Shown: positions 20,712 to 30,468, numbered from the stretch's first letter. The stretch: DNA of 64,000 nt from Branchipolynoe longqiensis (GCA_030323885.1 JASIRB010000175.1:144001-208000), one strand, 5' to 3'. A program made the numbers and translations. The notes: generated by a model not told the origin, from the letters alone.

Positions 20712-21100
20712 CTAATCATCATTATCATCACCACCACCACCACCACCACCATCACAAGCACCACCACCACTAGGATCGTCATCATCAACATCCTTTGATA
20801 TTTTATTTTAACCCCCCTGAAATCATATATTCAAATAGTTTAAAAAAAGGATACTTGCCCAAATATCCGTTGTCAGTGAACAAGAGTAATGGTTTACAAA
20901 ACATTCACATACTTTATTTTCTAGACAGGTGTCCCGCATAATTCCATTTCTCATCAACAGTTTTATTTTTGCGTTCATACACTTTTAAATAACAGGATTA
21001 ATTCGCGCAAAAAAAGAATAATAAAAAAGCCAGACTGTCTGGAGTAGAGCTTGGTGGTACCTGACCTAGGTGTGACAGCCTAAGCTTAGGGATTAGCATT

Positions 21101-21791
21101 CCGGTGTAGCAGGAAATCGCAAACCCTGTAATTCGCAAACCCCCACTTGTGATTTCCTAGGAAATCGCAAACCCCCATGCCATATATGGGCATGGTGGGT
21201 GTGCAATTTCCTAGGAAATCACATATCCCCCCTGGGAATCGCAACCCCCCTCCCCCAATGTTTGGCAGTCTTTATCCTAATGAAGACATCTTTGTGATAG
21301 TCCAATTCGTAACTCAGACCTCACACGAGCTGAAAACTAGCCTTTATTTACAGATGTCACCACTGTGGCCATTCTAAAGGCCAGGTAAAGAGTAGTCGGG
21401 TTCCAGTACCCATGCTTTCCACTGGGTGGCGACTTCTATTGAAACAAAGGCCAGGGGACCAGGCTAGGTAAAGAGGTGCAGCAATATTCTGGTATTATCA
21501 CTCAATTTCAGGATCGGCAATGTAAGCAATGTCGTTAGCAAAATGGCCTTTTTAGTTCCAACTTCAGTCACTGCATACAGTAAATAGAACCGTTTTAGTA
21601 TTCCAAATTCTTATTGTGCATGCACCAAATATCTCAATGAGCCATTATTTACTAGTGTGTTAGTTGATTATTGCAAAATGCTACAAAGCATGGGAGTTTG
21701 CGATTTCATGGGGGGGGTTTGTGATTTCCTAGGAAATCGCAAACCCCAGGGTGTGCAATTTCCAGGGGTTTGTGATTTCCTGCTACACCGG
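21101..21791. mobile_element. 691-bp inverted-repeat element with internal CCTAGG palindromes
   Basis: Left end CCGGTGTAGCAGGAAATCGC and the complement of the right end CCGGTGTAGCAGGAAATCAC form the TIR. GATTTCCTAGGAAATC-type palindromes flanked by CAAACCCC occur near 21155, 21205 and 21725. Single half-sites occur elsewhere near both ends. The centre, about 21260-21690, is non-coding. Confidence 0.7.
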
Positions 21792-21964
21792 CAAGTCTTG
21801 TAAGATATGCCACACTATGCTCTAGTTACTACTTGAGATAATTATTGTTATCACTACTGGAGAGAGGCTGGATTACTACTTGCTGTCTGCATCTATAGAA
21901 TATCCACCATTCGGCGGAAATAACATCCATGTGCTGTATGTGACACTACTACACTTGGCTCCTT

Positions 21965-22140
21965 TTGATTTATTTTTTGATGGGATGTTTATGCTGTCCA
22001 TAGCATATAAGCTCAGACGATCGAGCTTGTTTTCAATGCTGGGCAGTTATCGGTCTGTGTTTCTTAAAGTTATGTTTTGGGATTAGTGATCTATGTTAGT
22101 GTTTCGGGGTTTTCTTGGGAAGAGTTTTCCACTTTTTTTC
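21965..22140 (-). mobile_element. LINE 3' UTR fragment
   Basis: Minus-strand match to the LINE 3' end at 47800-48070: ATTGAAAACAAGC...GAGCTTATATGCTATGGACAG followed by CATCCCATCAAAAAATAAAT. Confidence 0.6.
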
Positions 22141-22193
22141 TCTGTGCGATTCTCAGCATATGTAGTGCTGGCAAGAGTGTTAGTTAAAGCTGC

Positions 22194-22539
22194 ATAGTCC
22201 GATGGAAATATCAAATTGTCAAAACTAAAGCAATTATCTAGATTTAATCCTACTTATCTAACATAGATACTGGTGCAGTTATTAAACATTTGTCGCAACA
22301 TAGAAGGACAGTCTGAGGCAATTTAAAAGAACCTCTTACTGAACAAGCCTATGGTGTCAGAGTTTTGGCATGCCTGCCAAAATTAATTTAGCATGGTTGT
22401 ACTTCAAATATCTCCCAAAGCTAGCATTTTAAAATACGAGTTACTTCAAACTAAAGTAAGGTAGGTTATAGTGATCAATCTAATATATTTATCTCAGCAA
22501 ATTCCAGAAACTCAAAACCATCGGACCATGCAACTTTAA
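22194..22539 (-). mobile_element. M1 MITE, inverted, TTAA at both ends
   Basis: 346 bp between TTAA motifs. The left arm AAAGCTGCATAGTCCGATGG and the right arm ACCATCGGACCATGCAACTT pair. The internal landmarks of M1 read on the minus strand. Confidence 0.7.
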
Positions 22540-22602
22540 CGTGTTGCGTGGAATGACCATAAACAAAAGGCCAGCTCGAATACAGGCTTTGCTGGCAGAA
22601 CC

Positions 22603-23075
22603 TTAATGTTGCATAGTCCAATGGTTTTGAATTTTTATCATTTTCTGAGATAAATAAATATATTAGGTTAATCGTTTTAATCTATCCCACTCTAGTTTGA
22701 AGCAACTTTGATTTTAAATGGCTAACTTTTGAGATATTTGAACTTCAAACTTGAACTTGTCTCTTCCTAACCAGGTACTCGGCATTATTAGGATGGGGCA
22801 AGGAGCAGTGGAATGAGGAAGACCGATTGTCTGTGATTGAAATTTCACCTGCTTAAACAACTAATGTACCAAAAATATACATGCTAATTTAATTTTGGCA
22901 AGCACACCAAAACTCTGACACCATAGGCTTCTGCAGTGACATGTTCTAGTAAATTGACTTATTTCTTTATATGTGACAACAAATGCCTAATAAGTGCGCC
23001 AGTATATGTAGAATCAAATCTAGGTCAGTGTTTGGTTTTTGAAAATCTGATTCTTTCATCGGACTATGCAGCTTT
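22603..23075 (+). mobile_element. M1 MITE, forward, interrupted by a short SINE
   Basis: Runs from TTAATGTTGCATAGTCCAAT to CATCGGACTATGCAGCTTT. At 22749-22868 it holds a headless family-A SINE of the alternative-tail type. The M1 sequence resumes with ATACATGCTAATTTAATTTT. Confidence 0.7.
22749..22868 (+). repeat. SINE family A, short subfamily, headless
   Basis: ACTTGTCTCTTCCTAACCAG, GGCATTATTAGGATGGGGCA, then GGAGCAGTGGAATGAGGAAG and AAATTTCACCTGCTTAA. Confidence 0.65.
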
Positions 23076-23807
23076 CAAAAACCAAAACGCTTAACCTAGA
23101 TTTAATCCTACTTAGATACTGGTGCACTTATGGAACATTAGTTACTGCCTAGAAGTAAATGTCAGATCAATTTTGTTAAACCTTTTCCAAAGACCCTATA
23201 ATACTAAGACGGCTCATTCCCTATCTCTCCCATGGTAATGTAAATTTCGGAGTGCCACCTTGTGGTGGGTTTGATCAGCCCATCTGCTGGTTGGTGTTTC
23301 ACATGTAAACACATACAATTATATTATACATGAGATAGGTAAGTATGAATACACATCAATATGAAATTGCTATGAACAAATACACATCATCATCAGCATC
23401 ATCATCAGCATTGCCATCATCACACATCTTTCACATTCATGTATACATTTATACATATAATATAGCACCTGTTTAACCAAGAGAACAGCCAGCGCACAAA
23501 GTGGTGGGTTTGATCATTTTGATTACACAGTACAGGCTGAGTGAGCCCTCTTAGTATTATAGGGTCTTTGCCTTTTCCCACTGAAGCCTTTGGCATCAGA
23601 ATTTTGACATACATGCCAAAATTAATTTGGCATGTTTTCACTTCGAATATCACCACAAAGTTAGCCATTTAGATTTGGCTGTCACACTTTTAATGATCAA
23701 CCTTTTAATGATGAATCAAGATTTTAATGATCAACCTAATTTTTTATCTTAAAAAACAAAAAAAAAGTGGCCGAAATTGAAAATCATCGGACTATGTATT
23801 CAACTTT
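23076..23807 (-). mobile_element. M1 MITE, inverted, interrupted by a hAT-like MITE
   Basis: Begins with TTTCAAAAACCAAAACGC-type sequence directly after the previous copy and ends at ATCGGACTATGTATTCAACT. The 383-bp element 23188-23570 interrupts it. Its right end overlaps the stop codon of the gene at 23806-24318. Confidence 0.6.
23188..23570. mobile_element. 383-bp hAT-like MITE with target duplication
   Basis: Perfect terminal inverted repeat CAAAGACCCTATAATACTA and complement. CCTTTTC stands on both sides (23181-23187 and 23571-23577). CA...TG ends with a 7-8 bp duplication fit the hAT superfamily. It contains a (CAT/CAG)n run at 23388-23420. Confidence 0.8.
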
Positions 23808-24318
23808 ATGCAGAGTGTTTGTTAATCTGCTCTATGAGGTCCTGCAGATCTCTACTGATCTGCTTCAGTTTGGGCATGGGATTAAAAGCTTCCTCCTGGG
23901 GCTGATCATGCTGTAACTCCCAAAGCTCTCTGTCAAAGTCCGCGGCATTCTGCACTTCTGGAACTTTGAGAATGTTCCCCCGCTCGTCGCCGCCACCATT
24001 GGCGCTCAGCCTCTTTCTGATCTCCTCCTCCAAGGCGCGTACCTTTTCCAGCCTCATGTTGACAAGGCTTCGCTGGACCGCCTCTTCGAGGCTGCGAACC
24101 CGGAGGAGGAGTTCAGCTCTCGAAGGCCTCGCATCAGCATCGTGCCTGGAAGCGCCAGGGTCACGACCCTGATGACGCGCTTGTTCCTCACTGGAACGCT
24201 CTTCCGGTAGAGGTGGAAGTTTCCATCGTGGCGGGGACTTCCACGGAAGTGACGTCACAATGGAGGCCATGGCGATGATGGCTATCACTAGGAGGTGGCA
24301 GTACGTGGAGGTTTCCAT
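23806..24318 (-). CDS. Predicted secreted coiled-coil protein (170 aa), unrecognised
   Basis: The frame is open to 24363, but the internal methionine at 24318 has a better context (TACCATGG) and directly precedes a signal-peptide-like METSTYCHLLVIAIIAMASI, cleavage probably near TSLP (residue 23-25). After a Pro/Arg-rich linker, residues ~65-115 form a probable coiled coil (LLLRVRSLEEAVQRSL, LEKVRALEEEIRKRL). A second amphipathic helix (LKQISRDLQDLIEQINKH) ends the protein. Codon use is GC-richer than the surrounding repeats. The TAA stop lies in the end of an M1 MITE, so the original C-terminus may have differed. No family recognised; it could be a secreted peptide precursor or a matrix protein, by inference only. 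Confidence 0.55.
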   Translation of the reverse strand: METSTYCHLLVIAIIAMASIVTSLPWKSPPRWKLPPLPEERSSEEQARHQGRDPGASRHDADARPSRAELLLRVRSLEEAVQRSLVNMRLEKVRALEEEIRKRLSANGGGDERGNILKVPEVQNAADFDRELWELQHDQPQEEAFNPMPKLKQISRDLQDLIEQINKHSA

Positions 24319-24555
24319 GGTAACGCGATGTGGCGTGATGGTGTACAGCGTTTGAAACTGCATGAAATGTAAAAGATGTACTAAATTCTTACCGCGAGCG
24401 CATTTAGATTTTAAATTTGTTTATAGAAAAGTGTACAATAGGTCTTTTATTTTATTATTAATTTTTTTAAATCTAAGCGTTTGACATTGATGACAGAACA
24501 CTTTGTTCTACATATGATAATGTAGTACTAGTAGTTTGCACTGATCTCTCAGGCA

Positions 24556-24655
24556 TAGACAGGTAGGCGTGGATAGGGTGATTGCATCAAGGAACCTCGG
24601 TAGTGTAATGGTTAGCACGCTATCTCCGTGTCTGTTCGAATCCTGCCCTAGGTGA
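24556..24655 (+). repeat. tRNA-derived SINE family B, head
   Basis: TAGGCGTGGATAGGGT, CCTCGGTAGTGTAATGGTTA and a B-box-like CTGTTCGAATCCTG. The first ~110 bp match 40-122. Confidence 0.55.
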
Positions 24656-24791
24656 AATATTTCCCATTTTCATCACCACACCCCCCACGACAGTAATATA
24701 GTGCCACTTGACTGACCAAACACCCCCCCCCCACAAAAAACCCCACTGTACATACTCTCTGTGGGTGCTCCCCACCCCTACCATCACGTGA

Positions 24792-25299
24792 CCGGTGTCG
24801 CTGCTTCCCATGTGGAAGGTCGGGAGTTTGAAACCCCATCATGTCAAACGAATGACTTAAAAAATCGATACTTGTCGCTACCGAGCCAGGCGCTCGGCAT
24901 TACTAGTATACGGCAATGACTGGTTAGCTCAGTATCAGGATAATGTAACTGAGTGGGATATTGGATCATGGTGTCAACAGCCTGGTCTCCCAGTCTTCCA
25001 GTGAGACAACAGTATACAGTAAAACCTCTCTAAATCAACCGACCATGGGACCGACTTTAAATAGTCCATTTAGGGAGGTGGTCGGTTTAGGGAATTCTTT
25101 TTAACGATACAATGGTATTGTATGGGCGATCGTTTGGGACCCAAATATAGCGATCGATAGAGGGGAGCGGTTGATATGTGGAGGTGGTCAGTTAGAGAGG
25201 TTTTACTGTATAGTCACAAGGACTGTGCAGGCACAAGTCGGTACCCATCCTGATATGACCTCAGATGTTGCCAGGATGTAAAACTCAAACAAACAAACA
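24792..25299 (+). mobile_element. SINE family A split by a pogo-like MITE
   Basis: Variant head (CTTCCCATGTGGAAGGTC), junction and body to 25014, then the MITE 25017-25208, then the 3' part (GTCACAAG ... GATGTTGCCAGGATGTAAAA). The MITE is therefore younger. Confidence 0.75.
25017..25208. mobile_element. 192-bp pogo/Tc1-like MITE, copy 1
   Basis: CAGTAAAACCTCTCTAA and its complement at the ends, TA on both sides. Inside, CGATCGATA and CCATTTAGGGAGGTGGTC are shared with the copies at 26251 and 62632. Confidence 0.85.
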
Positions 25300-25468
25300 T
25301 TATCTTACCTGTCGATGAATGCTATATGTGATCGTTTGGTTGTACCCAATCTATGTGTGTCAGTGTACTACTACTAGAGTCAGTGTTAACACTGACTCAA
25401 TCCATCACTATTCACTCCAGGTGGTTTAACTGTCTTGTGGACACCATATGTAGCCTATAGCTACTACC

Positions 25469-25532
25469 TCCTGCTGATATGATCTTTGTTGTTGCCAGGA
25501 CGTAGAACTCCAACAACCAACCAACCAACCAA
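25469..25532 (+). repeat. SINE family A 3' end only
   Basis: TGATATGATCTTTGTTGTTG then CCAGGACGTAGAACTCCAAC and an (AACC)n tail. Confidence 0.6.
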
Positions 25533-25809
25533 TCCCTCCCTCCAGCAGTCCACGTGTCTGTCACGTGTCAGTCCATCATGCGGAGACTGTGTTCCCCCTC
25601 AGGCAGTTTGTCCCCCTTGGCCGGCGCTCACTATTCTGCGGTTCCTCCAGTGCACACCGGGCCCCCCTAACCCATCGCCCCCCCCCCCCCCCCCCCCCCC
25701 CCAGACGCCCCTTCCTCCTCCAGCTAGTGACTGTCTGCACTGTCAACCCGTTCACACAAAGGTCTGGTTACTGCTTTGAGTGGATGGAATCCTTCTACTC
25801 GTGAACACA

Positions 25810-26137
25810 CCAGACGGACGCGGTGGCCCTATTGGCGGCTTCCCGTGCGGAAGGTCAGTCGGGAGTTTGAAATCCTGGCCGAGTCAAACCAGTGACTTAC
25901 CAAATTTATACTTGTCGCTACCTAACCTGGCACTTGGTATTACTTAGTAGAATAAGGCAAGGACTGGTTAGCTCAGTATCACAGTAATGCGACTGAGTGG
26001 GATATCGGGTTATAGTGCCGGCGGCCTGATCTCCCAGTGGGGCAGCAATATGAAGTCACCATGAGTGCCCCCCGTCACAAGTCAGCACCCATCCTGATGT
26101 GACCATAGATGTTGCTAGGGTGTAAAACCACAACAGA
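25810..26137 (+). mobile_element. SINE family A, variant head
   Basis: Head GACGGACGCGGTGGCCCTAT and GTGCGGAAGGTCAGTCGGGA, shared junction and body, tail GGTGTAAAACCACAACAG. Confidence 0.75.
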
Positions 26138-26250
26138 CCAACCACTCCTGCAGATCTGGCTGCACCCACCCACTCCCACCCCACCCCCACAACTCCCTGC
26201 CCCCTCAGCTCAATGCTAACCATTCTTCTCACTTATTTTAAATATAAATG

Positions 26251-26425
26251 CAGTAAAACCTCCCTAACCGACCACCTCCATAGATCGGCCACTCCCCTAT
26301 ATCGATCGCTTTATTTGGGTCCCAACGATACCATTGTAACCATATTCTAACTCCCTAAACAGACCACCTCCCTAAATAGACCACTTAAAATCGGTGCCAA
26401 AGTCCGTCGATTTAGAGGGGTTGTA

Positions 26426-26428
<3 letters not shown>
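26251..26428. mobile_element. Pogo/Tc1-like MITE, copy 2
   Basis: CAGTAAAACCTCCCTAACC at the left and GTTGTACTG at the right. The internal blocks of 25017-25208 run here in inverted order, as expected for a palindromic family. A long (TA)n follows at once. Confidence 0.75.
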
Positions 26429-26476
<48 letters not shown>

Positions 26477-26517
26477 TATATATATACATATATATATATA
26501 TACACACATATATATAA
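26429..26517. repeat. (TA)n microsatellite
   Basis: About 90 bases of TA with few interruptions. Confidence 0.9.
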
Positions 26518-26564
26518 GTATTATGTAGGTAGGTATTATCTAAGTATATATAGGTGACTCGGCG

Positions 26565-26950
26565 GGTGAGAGGGTGGATGGATGGAGATATGTGGTTTGA
26601 TGGGTGGATAGATGTGGATTGATGGGTGGGGGGGGGGGTTGGAGATAGATGGGTGGGTGAGTAGAGATAGATGTGTGGATAGATGAATGAGTGGGTGTCG
26701 ATAAAAGGGATGGATGGAGATATATGGGTGGATAGGAGAATGGAGATAGATGGGTGGATAGATGGACGGTGGATGGGTGAAAATAGATGAATGATTGGAT
26801 GGAGATAGATGTGTGGTTAGATGGATAGGCGGGTGGGTGAAAATAGATGAATGGTTAGATGGAGATAGATGGGTGGTTAGATGGATGAATGAATGGGTGC
26901 AGATAGATGGGTCGGTGGGTGGGTGAATAGGTGAGTGCGTGTGTGGGTGA
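26565..26950. repeat. GATGGATAGATGGGTGG minisatellite
   Basis: Irregular tandem units of GGATGGAGATAGATGGGTGG type. A ~58-bp higher unit (GTGGGTGAAAATAGATGAAT...) occurs at 26775 and 26837. The 140-aa minus-strand frame (His/Pro/Ser/Ile-rich) is produced by the repeat and is not a gene. Confidence 0.85.
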
Positions 26951-27189
26951 AGGGTCATACAAGCATTGCATTTGTGTAAACATGAATACTACCTAAGTTT
27001 ACATAGTGTTCTCTGACCTTCTTTTCTCTAACTTCACCCGATGTAAGTGGAGCAATCTGTGAACGTGATCGGAGCCTACGTGAGTACGTCCAGTCGGGCA
27101 GCGTCGGCGTGCAGCCGCCAGGTTAGTGAAGACAGGACAGGCTTACCTCTGGTGACATGTATATATAGGCACCGGGGGATGCATCGACA

Positions 27190-27258
27190 GCGCTGGGGTG
27201 GGTGTGGGGGTGTGGGTGTGGGTGTGGGTGTAGGGGGTGGGGTGGGGGTGGGGTGTGC
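27190..27258. repeat. (GGTGTG)n simple repeat
   Basis: G/T-rich hexamer run that produces opposing frames on both strands. Confidence 0.85.
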
Positions 27259-27693
27259 ATACCACACCACCGCCTACGTTAATAGAAACTTGGTGTTTGT
27301 TTGCATCTCGAAGGTTCGAGTCTTTTTCCGCTATTGGAGGAAGCATTTACCATTCCAGCCCACGCATGACAAATAAACACACATATATATATTTATATAT
27401 ATAGTTATGTGTACATGTCTATATATATATGCATATATATGCATTTATACACACCTTGTTTCCATGGTGACATGCCAGGAATTGTTGGGAATTGCTATGC
27501 AAGTCGGCCACACACAGTGCACCATCAAGAATTTACACTTGGCGATATACCGGCGGGGGCCAGGATTAGGTCGACAACAAACTAATTAAACCGTCCAACT
27601 CGACAAAACACGACGAGAGGCTACTACTACACAATTTTCCGAGCACTTTCATGGACAGGCACTTTCTTGACCTAGGCGGAACTTGAGCTTGCT

Positions 27694-28032
27694 GTGATAG
27701 TTGTGGTGCTGTCTATGACACGGGAGATATTATTGAGTGCGAACGGAGAAAAGCTAGCGCCCGATAGGCTTGAAAAGATGTCTTCCGAGGAGGTGTCCTT
27801 GAGTGAGGTGGGTGAGGCTACATTGCTAGAACAGGAGAAGCGTGCAGCAAAGGAGGTGGAGTCGTTGGAATTAGAGGACGAGTTGGAGGAATTGGAAGAA
27901 CGTTGGAAACTACTAATAGCCAAGCGCGACAGACGGAGGAACCGGCGCCAAGACGAACACCAAGATGGCACTGGCGCCATGTTGGACAGGTGTGGGGGGA
28001 CCGCCGGCGCCACTGACAGTGTTGATACGTGA
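27694..28032 (+). pseudogene. Acidic coiled-coil ORF, possible Gag-like ORF1
   Basis: 112-codon plus-strand frame. Residues ~30-85 are strongly charged and heptad-like (LEKMSSEEVSLSEVGEATL, VESLELEDELEELEERWKLL), then basic (KRDRRRNRRQDEH). The same frame reopens after its TGA and runs to 28332 with an RSRSSSSSRS stretch, as expected of a decayed longer ORF. Its place at the start of the recombinase element suggests ORF1. The opposite-strand Ser-rich frame 27672-28223 is a shadow. Confidence 0.35.
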
Positions 28033-28207
28033 GCCGTCCTCTCATACGTGGATGCAGCCTCATTGGGCCGGCCAGAGGATGGTTTTTGTTCGTATGGGAA
28101 AGATACGGGCCATTCCCGTCCAACTACACATCGCACGAGGTCCAGAAGCAGTTCTTCAAGCCGTAGCGCCATCTGGAGGCGTAGAAGTAAGTGGTGTTTA
28201 AAACGCT

Positions 28208-28793
28208 TTACTGTGGGTCGCAAGGATGTTCGGAAGACGAACTGCTATGAAATAATTCACTCATTTCACACATACTCACACACTTCTCCAGCGTTAACTC
28301 AGCAGTTTGCAGCAGTTTGTTACGCAAATTAACGTTCCTTACACCAGCCACTAACCGATCGCGCAACAGCGACTCCTCCACTGTTCCATATTCGTAATCC
28401 TTAACCTTATCTCTCAACGCTGTGATGTACGTAGCCATAGTTTCTGTAGCTTGATTATGCGTATTAAACTTATATCTTGTTATTATCAAACTGCACTTGC
28501 CTACACAATATGTTTGAAATGCCCCCGTAAGTGGCCCGATCCTGTCTCGATCAGCGAGAGCGATGTCCATATTGGTGAAAACCATTTGCGCTTCTTCGCC
28601 AGCGACGTGAAGAAAGATGCAGCATTGCACTCGTTCTGTCTACATTATGACACCTGCAGCAGTGGCGTATATGTCATATGCTCTGATCCATGTTTTCCCG
28701 TTCGATCTTGCATTGTTGCTGAGGACAAGCTGACCAGGGGGCCGCAAACCCGGCAGTGTATTAGCGGGCGGCATTCTTCCTCATCTGACACCA
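28208..28793 (-). pseudogene. Gypsy-type Gag N-terminal fragment
   Basis: Read on the minus strand, 28630-28208 gives an uninterrupted Gag with the retrotransposon capsid pattern: QCCIFLHVAGEEAQMVF, then ITRYKFNTHNQATETMATYI, YGTVEESLLRDRLVAGVRN and LRNKLLQTAELTLEKCVSM. The same frame continues upstream through a stop (KTWIRAYDIYATAAGV) to just after the primer-binding site. It ends at the junction with the recombinase element, so zinc knuckle and Pol are missing. Orientation is opposite to its host element. Confidence 0.75.
28776..28793 (-). other. Probable primer-binding site (tRNA-Leu-like)
   Basis: Minus-strand TGGTGTCAGATGAGGAAG directly follows the LTR end (TTTCACA). The first ten bases match the complement of a tRNA-Leu 3' end as I recall it; the rest is diverged. 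Confidence 0.55.
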
Positions 28794-29040
28794 TGTGAAA
28801 GTACAACGTATGAACACTTTGACTTCTGGATACTGAATGGTTTATTCACGCCCAGGGCTAGCTGAACCGCCGGCTAAACTTTCCATGACGTCATCTCATT
28901 TACATACTCCTTTGTCTCACTCACCGTCTAGAACCTCATGCATCTCATTAGCATATATTACCTACGTGTCTGGACGTCTATTACGCATATATCACAGGCG
29001 CCAATTATGGCGAAGATTGGCTAGTCGGCTGTTATGATAG
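28794..29040 (-). mobile_element. Gypsy LTR, probably partial
   Basis: Minus-strand sequence upstream of the primer-binding site, ending TTTCACA, with GTGAATAAACCATTCAG as a polyadenylation region. The outer boundary, near the C-run opposite 29041, lacks a clear TG start, so the LTR may be truncated. Confidence 0.5.
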
Positions 29041-29089
29041 GGGGGGGGTGATGAAAGCCTCCGGTGTTATGCAGGACATCACCATGTCT

Positions 29090-29508
29090 CACCATAGGAA
29101 GGCCTGGGGGCCGCACACATTTATATCAAGGAGATGGCCGCTGCATATGAAGCTGCCAGTCGATGGTCCCACAAGTGGGGTCACTCTTCAGTAATATTCG
29201 TGACGGATAGCATGGTCGTACAGGCTGCCCTAAATACATGGCACTCTCATTGTCAGGCCATAATGTCTTATTTACGAAAGCTTTTCTGGCTTTCGATTGA
29301 GTGGAACTTTGTTTTCATTTCATGTTATATTAACACCGCTAGAAATGTAACTTGTGACGCATTAAGTAGGTTAGCTGATCGTGGGAGCTCAGCCAGGATT
29401 GCGGAGGTAGATGTGGGTTGGAAGATGTGCTGCAGAAGTATTTTTGAGGCCCCCTTTCTGTTTTTTTCCAGGACAGGAGGACCTGGCAAAGGAGCAACAA
29501 CTTTATGA
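29090..29508 (+). pseudogene. RNase H C-terminal fragment of the second YR element
   Basis: Glu in YIKEMAAAYEAASRW, Asp in FVTDSMVVQAALN and Asp in NVTCDALSRL are three of the four RNase H acidic residues. The first Asp strand is lost at the junction with the Gypsy LTR. The frame opens about 40 bp before the ATG at 29134. The next frame is the recombinase. Confidence 0.75.
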
Positions 29509-29548
29509 GTAGGGCTTTTATGCGCCCAACTCTTGGTCGTCCAGAACA

Positions 29549-30418
29549 GTGCAGATTAAGCGTTATCTGCAGTTTGTTGATCAGGTGGGGGAAACCAGGG
29601 CCCCTCTACTATGCTCTTCTAAGTGGGTTGCGCTATATGCAACCTGGCTAGCCAGAGACCTTTCGTATCGATCGATCCTGAAGTACTTGTCTGGCTTAAA
29701 TTTTTATTTAAAACAGAACGGCGCCCCTGCAATTGCCTATTCTGATTATTACGTCGCTGCAACCTTGAAAGGTATAAAACGTATTAAGGTTGATACACCC
29801 AGCCGTGCCCCTCCACTCCTATCCAGCATGCTAATCAAGATCTTTGAAGGTTTGACACTGAATCCAGGGCACACTGCTTGGTGGGCGGCTGTATTGTTGT
29901 CGTTTCGTGCTCTGCTTGGGAAGAGTCAGGTAACAGCCTCAGATGCGGCCTTACGGCATTCAGACTTCACCTTTTTCGACTGGGGTATGGTAGTGTGGGT
30001 TAGGAAATGTAAAACTATCCAGTTCGCTGAAAGGACATTGGAAATTCCAGTCGCGATATGTTGTAACCTGTCTCTGCGTGCTGTGTTTTGGACTAGAAAA
30101 CATTTTATTGAGATACCAGCTGATTCCGACTGGGTTGCTTTCAGACTCCCAGCTGATCGGGGCTCTACCCCTATGTCTTATGCTGCCTATCAGTCTATGC
30201 TAAAAATATTTGCTAACATTGCGGGCTTTGGGGAGTGCAAATTTACCTCACACTCCCTTCGCCGGGGAGGTACGACTTATCTGGCGATTTGTGGTGCGAC
30301 TATCGAGGAGATTAAGGTCACGGGGGACTGGGCCACGGAGACAGTATACGCTTATTTGAAGTCGCCTTTACAGGTACGCATTATGAACAACTTGCGGGTC
30401 TCCACCTCCCTGGCCTAG
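29549..30418 (+). pseudogene. Tyrosine recombinase of the second YR element, Arg lost
   Basis: 289-codon uninterrupted frame. The core-binding part (WVALYATWLARDLSYRSI, LKYLSGLNFYLK) is followed by the catalytic domain. Box I reads LLSFRALLGKSQV, with Gly at the place where relatives have the catalytic Arg (usually ...RKSN). Box II is intact (SHSLRRGGTTYLA), then GDWATETVYAYLKSP with the Trp and Tyr region. The frame is long but the missing box I Arg suggests an inactive copy. The stop at 30416-30418 is followed by the split direct repeats. Confidence 0.8.
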
Positions 30419-30468
30419 GTTGGGATCAACGAGTAGTTTGGGACGGTCCCTTCTTGGTCCGTTTTGGC

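Noticed and set aside
24620..24842. Two overlapping Gly/Trp-rich minus-strand frames
   Set aside because: Overlap in different frames, contain a C-run and lie in SINE-derived sequence.
26536..26958. 140-aa His/Pro/Ser-rich minus-strand frame
   Set aside because: It is the translation of the GATGGATAGATGGGTGG minisatellite; composition follows the repeat.
27047..27376. 109-aa plus-strand frame
   Set aside because: Its central Gly/Val run is translated from the GGTGTG simple repeat.
27672..28223. 183-aa Ser-rich minus-strand frame
   Set aside because: Complement of an acidic, heptad-like plus-strand ORF at the start of a retroelement; Ser-rich stretches are the expected shadow of Glu/Leu codons.
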